Assembly (NCBI GenBank): GCA_937976305.1
Contig: CALJSB010000033.1
Coordinates: 1-37,989, forward strand
DNA from: an uncultured Acidimicrobiales bacterium
Lineage (GTDB): Bacteria; Actinomycetota; Acidimicrobiia; Acidimicrobiales; SZUA-35
Reading direction: 5' to 3'
DNA length: 37,989 nucleotides
Shown here: piece by piece, positions 15,863-23,305 of the stretch
Layout: each line of letters starts with the position of its first letter
Position numbering within the stretch: the stretch's first letter is position 1
Made by a program: the position numbers and the translations under genes
Notes under the pieces: model-generated
The model's database searches: none
What the model was told of the DNA's origin: nothing
What the model saw: the letters and a program-made list of their open reading frames with translations, nothing else

Positions 15863-17425
15863 ATGGCATTGTTGACGAAGGGTTTCGCTGAGGCCAACGG
15901 CAACGAAATGGCGCTTGTCGACGACGACAATTCGCTCACGTGGAACGAGCTCAACGAACGAGTGAATCGGTCAGTGCACGCACTGCGGTCGCGAGGCATC
16001 GAGGCGGGCGACACGATTTCGATCGTGTGCGGTAACCGCATCGAGTGGTTCGAACTCATGACGGCGTGCGCCAGCATGGGCGTCACCTTCATCCCCGTCA
16101 ACTGGCACCTCGTCGGCCCCGAGATCGCGTACATCCTCGACGACTCTGATTCGAAGGCTGTCATGGTCGGCGCCCGATTCGTCGATGTTGTCGCCAACGC
16201 CCTCGCCGACGAGCGTTCGTCGCGCATCGAGCTCGCCATCGTCGCTGGCGCACCCGCAACCGACCAATTCGAGAACTGGGACGACCTGCTCGCCGCCGCA
16301 TCGGCCGACGAGCCAGAGGACGAGAGCTTCGGCGGCCCAATGTTCTACACGTCCGGCACAACGGGAAATCCAAAGGGTGTGCGGGGCAGCTTGACCGGCG
16401 TCGAGCCAGGGACGACCCCTGAGGTGTGGCACCTGATTGGTGCCGGTATCTCGGCGATGTTCCCGACGCCGGGCGTCACCGTGTTGTGTGGCCCGATCTA
16501 TCACTCAGCTCAGTGGGCCTTTTCGTTCCTTCCGATGATGGCGGGTTCGTCGACCGTGATGCAGCACAAGTACGACAGCGCGGGCGTGCTCGATCTCGTC
16601 GACACCCACAAGGCCACCAACATCCACCTTGTTCCGACCCAGATGAAGCGACTCGTCGATCTGCCCGATGAGGTGAAGGCGAGCTACGACGGTTCGTCGC
16701 TCCTCACGGTGTTGCACGGCGCCGCCCCCTGCCCTCCCGCCGTCAAGCAATCGCTCATCGAATGGTGGGGTCCCAAGATCAGCGAGTACTACGGCTCGAC
16801 CGAAGGTTCGGTCATCACAATGATCGACTCAGAGCAGTGGCTCGCCAAGGGCGGAAGCGTTGGCCAGGCGTTGCCGGGGTTCGAGATCATGGTGATCGAC
16901 GAGCAGGGCAAACCAGCAGGGCCGAACGAGTCGGGCACGCTCTACTTCCGCAACGAGAGCGGACAAGACTTCGAGTATCACAAAGCTCCCGAGAAGACCG
17001 CAGACGCACACCTCGAGCCCGGCGTCTTCACGACCGGTGACGTTGGCTACCTCGACGACGATGGCTTCCTGTGGCTGAGCGATCGCAAGATCGACATGAT
17101 CATTTCGGGCGGCGTCAACATCTACCCAGCCGAAATCGAAGGCGCGCTCGGCGGCCACAACCTGGTCCTCGACGTCACCGTGATCGGCGTACCGAACGAC
17201 GACTTCGGTGAAGAGGTGAAGGCGATCGTGGTGCCGCAAGAGGGCATCGAGGCCAACGACGAGCTACGCAAAACGCTCGCCGACTTCTGCAGAGAGAACC
17301 TTGCTGGTTATAAGTGCCCGCGTTCGTTCGACTTCGTCGACGAGTTGCCCCGCACTGGCACCGGCAAGGTGCAGAAGCGAAAGCTGCGCGAGCCCTATTG
17401 GGAAGGCGTCGAGCGCTCGATCTGA
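15863..17425 (+). CDS. Acyl-CoA ligase (ANL superfamily, FadD-like) 1
   Basis: The 520-aa protein shows all adenylate-forming-enzyme motifs. The ATP-binding P-loop is FYTSGTTGNPKGV (about 160-172). The aromatic/Glu motif is YYGSTEG. TGDVGYLDDDGFLWLSDRKIDMIISGG (about 390) holds the adenylate-binding Asp and the hinge, and PRTGTGKVQKRKLRE at the C-terminus holds the catalytic Lys. It activates a carboxylic acid with ATP and joins it to CoA. An AGGGGG ribosome-binding site precedes ATG 15863. The substrate cannot be read from the sequence; the following amidohydrolase and SDR genes suggest a degradative pathway other than plain beta-oxidation. A 190-bp repeat-bearing spacer separates it from the next gene. 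Confidence 0.92.
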   Translation: MALLTKGFAEANGNEMALVDDDNSLTWNELNERVNRSVHALRSRGIEAGDTISIVCGNRIEWFELMTACASMGVTFIPVNWHLVGPEIAYILDDSDSKAVMVGARFVDVVANALADERSSRIELAIVAGAPATDQFENWDDLLAAASADEPEDESFGGPMFYTSGTTGNPKGVRGSLTGVEPGTTPEVWHLIGAGISAMFPTPGVTVLCGPIYHSAQWAFSFLPMMAGSSTVMQHKYDSAGVLDLVDTHKATNIHLVPTQMKRLVDLPDEVKASYDGSSLLTVLHGAAPCPPAVKQSLIEWWGPKISEYYGSTEGSVITMIDSEQWLAKGGSVGQALPGFEIMVIDEQGKPAGPNESGTLYFRNESGQDFEYHKAPEKTADAHLEPGVFTTGDVGYLDDDGFLWLSDRKIDMIISGGVNIYPAEIEGALGGHNLVLDVTVIGVPNDDFGEEVKAIVVPQEGIEANDELRKTLADFCRENLAGYKCPRSFDFVDELPRTGTGKVQKRKLREPYWEGVERSI

Positions 17426-17487
17426 CCGTGCTGGCGTCCGTGACGGTTTCTGCCTGATCCCTACGTGCGCGAGCAGGCGTACCTGTC

Positions 17488-17537
17488 GAACTTGCGTGCA
17501 AGGGAACAGTCTGGGACGGTCACGGGCACGCAACGTC
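17488..17537. repeat. Single R1 50-bp palindrome
   Basis: It opens GAACTTGCGTGCA and closes with GGCACGCAACGTC, 50 bp in all, as in the other copies. A clear partner 61 bp away is not visible. A degraded piece of the 24-bp R2 motif (ACCTGACCCCT, 17566-17576) follows. Confidence 0.7.
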
Positions 17538-17615
17538 GTTGGGTGATGGGTCGCCGTGAACTTGTACCTGACCCCTCGGCACCCTTCGGCACCCTGAGAC
17601 CCTGGAGCATTCGTC

Positions 17616-18776
17616 ATGACGTACGCAGACGGCCGCCGCATCATCGACGTCGACAGTCACCTGTTCGAACTCGACGACTTCTTGCACGCTGTCGCCACGC
17701 CCGAAGAGGTCGCGCATCTCCTTCCGATAAACGAACAGGGTGAGCTGCCCGTGTCGCTCGAAGCCATCGAGAAGGGCCGCCAGCATCTCGAGCGTCGCAA
17801 CGCAGACCCGGATGTGATGACCAAGTTCGAAGAGGGCATGTTCGACATCTCCCGCAGCCCGTGGTCTCGGCTCGGCGCATTCGATCCGGCCGATCGTTCG
17901 CACGCCCTCGATGTGCTCGGCTTTGAGAGTCAGATCGTGCTGGGCACCTTTTCGTTTCATCAGGTCGCTCACGCTGAAGACGCCAAGACGCTCGAGATCG
18001 GCGCCAGGGTGCACAACCGGGCCATGGCTCGGTTCTGCGCAGAAGACGAACGCTTGCTCGCCGGGGGTTACGTCCCGTTTTCGCTCGGACCTGAGATCGC
18101 AGGCTCGCTCATCGACGAGGCCTTCGCTGACGGTTGCTACACGGTGATGGTCGACCCGAATGAGGCTGATCCGAGCGCAAAGTCATTCACCCACCCCGAC
18201 TTCGATCCGGTATGGGCTCGCTTCGCCGACAAGAACGTGCCTGCGATTCTGCACATCGCCGTCGACGGCCACTACGACCCGGTCACACCCAGCTTCAAGA
18301 ACAATGGTCGACATACCGCCGCAATCGGTGGCGATGCGCCCGACTCGCCGTTGGGCTTGCTGGCCATGAACAACTCGATCGAGCTGTTCCTGTCGGCGAT
18401 GATCTTCGACGAAGTGTTCGAACGGATCGATGGCCTCCGTTTCCTCTCGCTCGAACGTGGCGCCTCGTGGGTGCCGGGCTGGCTCCACAAGCTCGACTTT
18501 GTCGAGAAGGCGTCCCGTCATGTTGCGCCGAGAACTCGCCGGGCTTCGGAGATCGCTCGAGAACGTGTCCGGCTTGCTCCATTTGCGGGGGAACCGGTCG
18601 GCTGGATTCTCGAGCAGCTCGGCCCCGACATGCTGTGCTTCGCTTCGGATTATCCGCACCCCGAGGGGTCGAACGATCCGATCAAGCGATTCGAAGCCAC
18701 CATGGACGGCATCGATCAATCCACCCGTGATTCGTTCTACGCAGGCACGATCGAGCGCTTCCTCGGGACGACATGA
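17616..18776 (+). CDS. Amidohydrolase-2 family (TIM-barrel) metal-dependent hydrolase or decarboxylase
   Basis: The 386-aa protein begins with IIDVDSHLFE (about 9-18), the metal-binding start of the amidohydrolase-related (PF04909-type) barrel, where D-x-H ligands are expected. Further signatures are VPAILHIAVDGH mid-sequence, GASWVPGWLHKLD, and CFASDYPHPEGSNDPI near the C-terminus, in which the Asp of SDYPH is the conserved active-site acid. Relatives are hydrolases or non-oxidative decarboxylases of aromatic and lactone substrates (ACMSD, gamma-resorcylate decarboxylase). The stop TGA overlaps the ATG of the SDR gene (ATGA), so the two are coupled and probably act in the same pathway, downstream of the CoA ligase gene. 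Confidence 0.85.
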   Translation: MTYADGRRIIDVDSHLFELDDFLHAVATPEEVAHLLPINEQGELPVSLEAIEKGRQHLERRNADPDVMTKFEEGMFDISRSPWSRLGAFDPADRSHALDVLGFESQIVLGTFSFHQVAHAEDAKTLEIGARVHNRAMARFCAEDERLLAGGYVPFSLGPEIAGSLIDEAFADGCYTVMVDPNEADPSAKSFTHPDFDPVWARFADKNVPAILHIAVDGHYDPVTPSFKNNGRHTAAIGGDAPDSPLGLLAMNNSIELFLSAMIFDEVFERIDGLRFLSLERGASWVPGWLHKLDFVEKASRHVAPRTRRASEIARERVRLAPFAGEPVGWILEQLGPDMLCFASDYPHPEGSNDPIKRFEATMDGIDQSTRDSFYAGTIERFLGTT

Positions 18777-19585
18777 CCGAGCAACGACTGAGCGGGAAAG
18801 CGGCACTCATCACAGGCGCTGGGCAGGGGATTGGGCGGGGCATTGCGTCGGTCTTCGCCGACGCTGGGGCCAAGGTCGTGGTCGCGACCCGAACTGCCTC
18901 ATCGGGCCAGGAGACGGTGGATGCCATTCGGGAGGCCGGCGGCGAAGCAATCCTGGTGAGCACCGACGTGCAAGACCCCGTCCAATGCCAGGCGTCAGTT
19001 GATGCGACGATCGAGGCCTACGGACGACTCGACATCATGGTGCACAACGCCGCGTCATTCGCTGGCGGGATGATCGAGGATTTCGATCCGGACGATCTTC
19101 ACGATTCTCTCTCGACCAATCTCGTTGCCGCCTTCCACCTCTCGAAGATGTCGATCCCTCACATGAAGAAGCAAGGCGCTGGGCGTTTGCTCTTCACCTC
19201 GTCAGTCACCGGCCCACGCGTCGTCATGCCCGGTGCCGGCTACTACGCAGCCACGAAGAGCGGCCTCAACGGCTTCATCCGGACGGCCGGGATGGAACTG
19301 GCGCCGCTCAAGATCACCGTCAACGGCGTTGAGCCTGGCTTCATCAAGACGCCGGCCATCGACCTCATTGCCGACGAAGCGGGGCAAGCAGAGATGGCGA
19401 AGTACATTCCGGCTGGTTACTTCGGCGAGCCGGAAGACATCGGCCACGCCATGCTCTACCTCGCATCGGACGAGGCTCGGTACGTGACGGGCCAGACCAT
19501 TTGTGTTGACGGCGGCAGCACCTTGCCCGAGAGTCCGCTCTTCTATGAGGAAAGCGCTGACGGGGTGACGGCGCTCGGCGATTGA
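18773..19585 (+). CDS. Short-chain dehydrogenase/reductase 1
   Basis: The 270-aa protein is a classical SDR. The cofactor motif GAGQGIGRG lies at about 16-24, with ATR after the second strand suggesting NADP(H) preference. The HNAAS variant of NNAG is at about 91-95, a catalytic Ser is in FTSSVTG, and YYAATKSGLNGF holds the catalytic Tyr and Lys. GYFGEPEDIG, YVTGQTICVDGG and a C-terminal extension follow. It would oxidise an alcohol or reduce a ketone. Translation is coupled to the amidohydrolase gene by a 4-bp overlap. Confidence 0.92.
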   Translation: MTEQRLSGKAALITGAGQGIGRGIASVFADAGAKVVVATRTASSGQETVDAIREAGGEAILVSTDVQDPVQCQASVDATIEAYGRLDIMVHNAASFAGGMIEDFDPDDLHDSLSTNLVAAFHLSKMSIPHMKKQGAGRLLFTSSVTGPRVVMPGAGYYAATKSGLNGFIRTAGMELAPLKITVNGVEPGFIKTPAIDLIADEAGQAEMAKYIPAGYFGEPEDIGHAMLYLASDEARYVTGQTICVDGGSTLPESPLFYEESADGVTALGD

Positions 19586-19588
19586 CGT

Positions 19589-19936
19589 TCAGCTCGCAGC
19601 GTCGAGCTCGGCACGCACTCGTAGGCCCAATTCGTCGGAGAGCTCGGACAGCACGGCGTTGGCGCCAGATGCGTCGCCGTCGTGATCGAATGCGAACCAT
19701 GTCGTCAGTCGATCGGGCGCGTTGTCGATCGCGGCGAGACGGTCACCGAGATCGTCGATGGTGCCTCGCTCGGCCCAGCGGGTCAGCAGCGCTTGTCGGA
19801 GACCGTCGGCTTCCCTGTTGGTTGCACCGACAGACTTGGCAACAAGCCGGAACGCCGCACGCGATGTGAGGTTGGTCGCGTCCGTGTCGTTGGTCCCGCT
19901 GCCTTTGCCTTTGCGGCTCTTGCCTCGTGAGGTCAT
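19589..19936 (-). CDS. Small hypothetical protein (115 aa) with basic N-terminus
   Basis: ATG 19936 gives a protein starting with a Lys/Arg/Gly-rich tail (TSRGKSRKGKGSGTND), then a helical domain with RAAFRLVAKSVGATNREADGLRQALLTRW and a C-terminal part rich in Asp/Ala/Leu. A longer frame from 20101 exists, but it runs through R1 repeats and is unlikely to be coding. The gene is convergent with the SDR gene, three bases apart. I do not recognise the family; the basic tail could bind nucleic acid or membranes. Confidence 0.6.
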   Translation of the reverse strand: MTSRGKSRKGKGSGTNDTDATNLTSRAAFRLVAKSVGATNREADGLRQALLTRWAERGTIDDLGDRLAAIDNAPDRLTTWFAFDHDGDASGANAVLSELSDELGLRVRAELDAAS

Positions 19937-19998
19937 GTCTGGCCAGTCTGCCGGGATTAGGGCCGGACCGTCGGCCGCTGGTCGAGCACCCCCCCCTC

Positions 19999-20109
19999 GA
20001 ACGTGCGTGCACCGGAACGTCCCGCTCAGGTCAGACACACGCAACGAGTCAACTCTGGTCAACCTGCGTGTAGGGAGGCCGCGGGAGACGGCCGCATGCA
20101 CGCAAGTTC
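19999..20109. repeat. Pair of R1 50-bp palindromes, 61-bp period
   Basis: Copy one, 19999-20048: GAACGTGCGTGCA...CACGCAACGAG. Copy two, 20060-20109: CAACCTGCGTGTA...TGCACGCAAGTTC. The offset is exactly 61 bp. The second copy ends 15 bp before the TTGAGC-type operator pair. Confidence 0.75.
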
Positions 20110-20124
20110 AAGGAAGACAGAGAT

Positions 20125-20166
20125 TTGAGCGATCGCTTGACAATTGAGCAATCGCTCAAATATGGT
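20125..20166 (+). promoter_or_regulatory. Promoter overlapped by two TetR-type operators, leaderless output
   Basis: Operator 1 is TTGAGCGATCGCTTGA (20125-20140) and operator 2 is TTGAGCAATCGCTCAA (20144-20159), offset by 19 bp. A perfect -35 TTGACA (20137-20142) bridges them, and -10 TATGGT (20161-20166) follows after 18 bp. The start point would fall at about 20173, exactly the A of the gene's ATG. A dimeric repressor bound here would block polymerase. The regulator is not encoded in the window. Confidence 0.65.
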
Positions 20167-20172
20167 TCGTCC

Positions 20173-20703
20173 ATGGCTTCGACCGACGATCCGTTTTTCG
20201 CCATGACAGCGCAGCCCGCAGCAGCAGATCCCACGGTTCTCCGAGCCCCATTCCCGCTGGAAACCGCCAGCGAATGGGCCAGCCGCTACGCACTCTGGTC
20301 GGCAATCCACAGCATGACGGCGTTCAACGTCGCCCTTGTAGCGTCGGAGCTCGCCGGCGGAAACCTGATGGTCGTTTGGGCGCTGATCTTTGTGTCTGCG
20401 TTGTACGTCGTCGGGATCCCGATCGCCCTGATTGTTGCCATGATCGCCGCCCATGTTCTGGTGCGGCTTCCCGGACTGAGAAGCAATCACCGAATTCTTC
20501 GGCCGACATTCGCTTTGGCCGCCGTCGTTCTCGGGGCTGCGCCGTTGTTGTTGTCCGTCGCCGGTGGTGAGAGTCCGGTTGCGTTCTTGGCCGAAGAGTT
20601 GCAGGTTCAAGTCCTCGGCGCAGGTGCCGTGATCGCAAACGCTGTTGCAGCCTGGCGAGTGTGGGCGAAGGTGGGCCCGGCGCCAGAACACATCGATCGC
20701 TGA
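20173..20703 (+). CDS. Membrane protein of unknown function, leaderless start
   Basis: ATG 20173 gives 176 residues. The first 40 are soluble (MASTDDPFFAMTAQ, then a Pro/Ala-rich stretch). Four hydrophobic segments follow: about 43-62, 66-95 (VVWALIFVSALYVVGIPIALIVAMIAAHVLV), 108-127 (FALAAVVLGAAPLLLSVAGG) and 141-158. A longer reading from TTG 20125 would place the codons on top of the promoter and operators, so the shorter start is preferred. No ribosome-binding site is present before the ATG, consistent with a leaderless mRNA. The family is not recognised. A double TetR-type operator suggests induction by a small molecule. Confidence 0.65.
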   Translation: MASTDDPFFAMTAQPAAADPTVLRAPFPLETASEWASRYALWSAIHSMTAFNVALVASELAGGNLMVVWALIFVSALYVVGIPIALIVAMIAAHVLVRLPGLRSNHRILRPTFALAAVVLGAAPLLLSVAGGESPVAFLAEELQVQVLGAGAVIANAVAAWRVWAKVGPAPEHIDR

Positions 20704-20724
20704 AGACTCCACGGCCTTGAGCGG

Positions 20725-21291
20725 CTACTCGAGCGGTTGGTCTGGACCGTCGCAGTCGCCCCACAAACCGAGCGATGCCGCTCGGGCTTCGTTGCGAATC
20801 CGAGTGAACTCGACCTCGAAGGCGGTATTGGGGTCGAAGAACAACACGTCGGCGAATCCCTGCTCAAGGAGATGGCGGTTGATGAACAGATCGTCTTCGG
20901 CCCGATGGACATACAGCAGCAGTCGACCGAATCGATCGCGAGCCTCAGTATCTCGCTCGATGCGGACCGTGGTGCCAGGTGGCAGGAGTCCGGTAAGGGC
21001 GTCTGACGCTTCGACGCCGTAACACTGGATGGGTTCGGTTCGGCTGACCGACTCGGGAGTGTCGATGCCGATCAGCCTGGCTCGTTCGCGTTCACCGTCG
21101 ATCTCCACGTCGACCGTGTCGCCATCGATCACCCAGACCACGGTGGCGGTGCCCATCGGGGTTCCCGACGGTGCGCCTTGACTGATACCGAGCTGGGTGC
21201 AGGCGCTCAAGAGCAAGGCGCTGAGCAGAAGGGCGCCCAACACGCCACCCGCCACGAAGCGGGTGTGTGCAGCTGCTGCGACCCGTTCCAT
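20725..21291 (-). CDS. Thermonuclease (SNase)-like lipoprotein
   Basis: The 188-aa protein begins with a signal sequence and a good lipobox (ALLLSACTQ, Cys31). The rest is a staphylococcal-nuclease fold: VVWVIDGDTVDVEIDGE (about 52-68), ARLIGIDTPES (about 71-81), and DRFGRLLLYVH (about 118-128). These carry the Asp, Arg and Glu residues that bind Ca2+ and attack the phosphodiester in this family. LLEQGFADVLFF and a helical C-terminus complete the domain. Expected role: extracytoplasmic, surface-anchored nuclease for nucleic-acid scavenging. It is convergent with the membrane-protein gene before it. Confidence 0.88.
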   Translation of the reverse strand: MERVAAAAHTRFVAGGVLGALLLSALLLSACTQLGISQGAPSGTPMGTATVVWVIDGDTVDVEIDGERERARLIGIDTPESVSRTEPIQCYGVEASDALTGLLPPGTTVRIERDTEARDRFGRLLLYVHRAEDDLFINRHLLEQGFADVLFFDPNTAFEVEFTRIRNEARAASLGLWGDCDGPDQPLE

Positions 21292-21304
21292 GGGCCGAGC
21301 CTAC

Positions 21305-21508
21305 TCAGGCTGCGAGTGCGTGCTTTGGCTCGTCGGCAGTGGTTTCGGAAGCTGGGATCACCTTGTTGGTGACCTCGATCGTCATCGTGCGGATCGCCGT
21401 CTTCGAGGCGAGGACCTCACGAGCGCTGGCCAGGCCGGTGCGCCCGATGCGCTTGGTGTCTTCGTCGAGTGCCCATGCGTTGCTTGGAAGGAGGGTGAGC
21501 TGCGTCAT
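21305..21508 (-). CDS. Small hypothetical protein (67 aa)
   Basis: ATG 21508 opens a short frame with strong G/C third-position bias and balanced amino-acid content (MTQLTLLPSNAWALDEDTK, RIGRTGLASAREVLA). It lies just upstream of the thermonuclease gene on the same strand, 13 bp apart, so they may be co-transcribed. No signal peptide, membrane helix or known motif is visible. Coding composition rather than homology supports the call. Confidence 0.6.
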   Translation of the reverse strand: MTQLTLLPSNAWALDEDTKRIGRTGLASAREVLASKTAIRTMTIEVTNKVIPASETTADEPKHALAA

Positions 21509-21611
21509 GTGAAGAAGTATGCGGATGGGGTGTGACAGCGAAGGGGCAAAAACGTCGAGATCCCAACGCAGAAGCGGAAAAAGAACTTCTTTCGACGGGC
21601 CTTTTGGGGTG

Positions 21612-22694
21612 TCAGTCGGGCTTGACCAGGATTTTGGCGTGCTGTTCGGGGTCGGCCAGATCGACGAACGCTTGCGGGGTTCCGTCGAGGTTGACGACCC
21701 CGGTCAGAAGTCGATCGAGGCCGAGTGACCCTGCGGCCAAGGTCTCGAGCGACTCGGCGAACTCTTCGGCGCTATAGCCGAGCACAAAGCGTAATTCGAG
21801 CTCCTTGGCGATGCCGGTGGTGGGCTCGAACGTGTCCGTTCCCATGCACACGCCGACCACCATCACCCGTGAATCGCGAATCGATCCGTCCATCACCTGG
21901 TCGATGATTCCGGGAACACCGACGCACTCGAACACCACGGTTGGCTTGGGCACAACTCCCATCATCCGAATCATCGGATTGGCCCGATCGGCATCGGCGG
22001 GCCATGCCAAATCTTCCCACGACCCGTACGGGGACTCGACGGTCGGGTCCACCACGACATCGGCCCCGAGCGCCTCGGCGAGGGCGCGGCGGGCAGGGGA
22101 GAAGTCGGCGGCGACGATCGGCCCGTGGCCCTTGTGTCGCAACCAGGCGATCACGCCGAGCCCGACCGGCCCACAGCCCACGACGAGTGCGACGTGCTCG
22201 GGATCAAGCGTTGCTTTGTTGACAGCGTGGAGCGCGACGGCAGCGGGCTCGGTCAGCACGGCGATATCGGTCGAGCAGTCGCCGGGCACGCTGAGACAAA
22301 GCATGTCGTCGAGGACGAGATGATCAGCGAAACCGCCGGAATGGTGGTTGGAGTAGCCGATGGTTCGCGGCGTGCCCGATGCGATGCTCAAGGGCAGCGA
22401 CACGACACGATCGCCGATTCTCGACCGGTCGACTCCGTCACCCACGTCGATCACCTCGCAACAGAATTCGTGACCCATGACGAGTTCAGCTGCAGGATCA
22501 AGTGGGGTCGACAGGGCGCCGCTCGAGTTGCGTTCTTGCATTCGGATGAGTTCGTCGAGGTGTTTGGCTGCGTGCAAGTCCGACCCACAAATGCCGCAGG
22601 CCAGCACCCGAGTGAGTAGTTGACCGGGGCCGGGTGCTGGATCAGCTACCTCGCCAACGTCGAGCTGACCATTCTGGAGAATCACGGCGCGCAT
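21612..22694 (-). CDS. Zinc-dependent alcohol dehydrogenase (MDR superfamily)
   Basis: The 360-aa protein has the catalytic zinc site: Cys36 in ACGICGSDLH, then GHEFCCEV with His75 and Glu76. The Rossmann motif VVGCGPVGLGVIAWLRHKG (about 168-186) is followed by AADFSPARRALAEALGAD, where the acidic residue favours NAD(H). The four-cysteine loop that normally binds the structural zinc after GDRVVS is missing; instead there is SLPLSIASGTPRTIGY. It would oxidise an alcohol or reduce an aldehyde/ketone. It is transcribed away from the hypothetical gene at 22758, 63 bp downstream of that gene's end, and may share its transcript. Confidence 0.88.
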   Translation of the reverse strand: MRAVILQNGQLDVGEVADPAPGPGQLLTRVLACGICGSDLHAAKHLDELIRMQERNSSGALSTPLDPAAELVMGHEFCCEVIDVGDGVDRSRIGDRVVSLPLSIASGTPRTIGYSNHHSGGFADHLVLDDMLCLSVPGDCSTDIAVLTEPAAVALHAVNKATLDPEHVALVVGCGPVGLGVIAWLRHKGHGPIVAADFSPARRALAEALGADVVVDPTVESPYGSWEDLAWPADADRANPMIRMMGVVPKPTVVFECVGVPGIIDQVMDGSIRDSRVMVVGVCMGTDTFEPTTGIAKELELRFVLGYSAEEFAESLETLAAGSLGLDRLLTGVVNLDGTPQAFVDLADPEQHAKILVKPD

Positions 22695-22757
22695 CAGCCC
22701 AAGCTACGGCCCCGTTGAGGTGAGGTACAAAGGCCAGTGGGGCCGCGTGGGGTGGCC

Positions 22758-23153
22758 CTAGGAGCGTTGGTTAGGCAGGAGTGTGAGCGCAAGGGTTGCC
22801 CCAACCCCGAGAAAGACGGTCGCGAGGCCGACGCCAACGATCACGAGTGGCGTGTTCGACGTTCCGTCATCCTCCGGTACGTCGAGCTCCGCCAACTTCT
22901 CCGCCACCTTGTTGTTGTCTGGGACAACGATCATTCCTCGGCCGAACGCTGCGTCGAGGCCGTTCTCGAAGTCGGCCGGCACGGTGGTGAACCAGCGGTT
23001 GCCTTGGTCGGTCACAACCCAGTAGCGAGCTTCGCCGAGCACCACGTCATCCTGGATTCCGCCACAGGGGTCTTCGGCGCCTCGCACGAACGGCTGCTCG
23101 GCCGAAACCCGAGTCTCTGGTGACGGCTTGAACGAGCCCCACCCGAGTGTCAC
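22758..23153 (-). CDS. Hypothetical tail-anchored membrane protein, true start uncertain
   Basis: From GTG 23153 the protein has 131 residues: a soluble N-terminal domain with two cysteines near the middle (DPCGGIQDD is one site), then YWVVTDQGNRWFTTVPADFENGLDAAFG. A C-terminal helix follows (about 101-126: TPLVIVGVGLATVFLGVGATLALTLL) with a short basic tail. The coding pattern continues upstream in the same frame to 23240 (LAVGNGDDTLFWSRGTDEW and onward) until a TAG at 23243-23241. That stretch contains no ATG, GTG or TTG; only CTG 23240 could initiate. So either an unusual start is used, the start was lost, or a short frameshift lies here. No known family. Confidence 0.6.
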   Translation of the reverse strand: MTLGWGSFKPSPETRVSAEQPFVRGAEDPCGGIQDDVVLGEARYWVVTDQGNRWFTTVPADFENGLDAAFGRGMIVVPDNNKVAEKLAELDVPEDDGTSNTPLVIVGVGLATVFLGVGATLALTLLPNQRS

Positions 23154-23244
23154 CGCTCTGACGCCACTGGCCGTCCACTCGTCGGTTCCCCGAGACCAAA
23201 ACAGCGTGTCGTCGCCGTTGCCGACTGCCAGAACTCTCAGCTAT

Positions 23245-23261
23245 CCGGATGGCGAATCCGG
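23245..23261. promoter_or_regulatory. Inverted repeat CCGGAT-GGCGA-ATCCGG in a divergent spacer
   Basis: A perfect 6-bp dyad with a 5-base centre lies directly upstream of the hypothetical gene and 45 bp upstream of the acyl-CoA dehydrogenase start. It could be an operator shared by the divergent genes or a small hairpin. Confidence 0.35.
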
Positions 23262-23305
23262 CGCACTAGTTCGCCGCCAGCTCGAGCGGCAGCCATGATC
23301 ATGCT

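Noticed and set aside
21580..21592. AAAGAA-C-TTCTTT palindrome as an operator
   Set aside because: It lies at the 3' end of the dehydrogenase gene region and is low-complexity; no promoter is associated.
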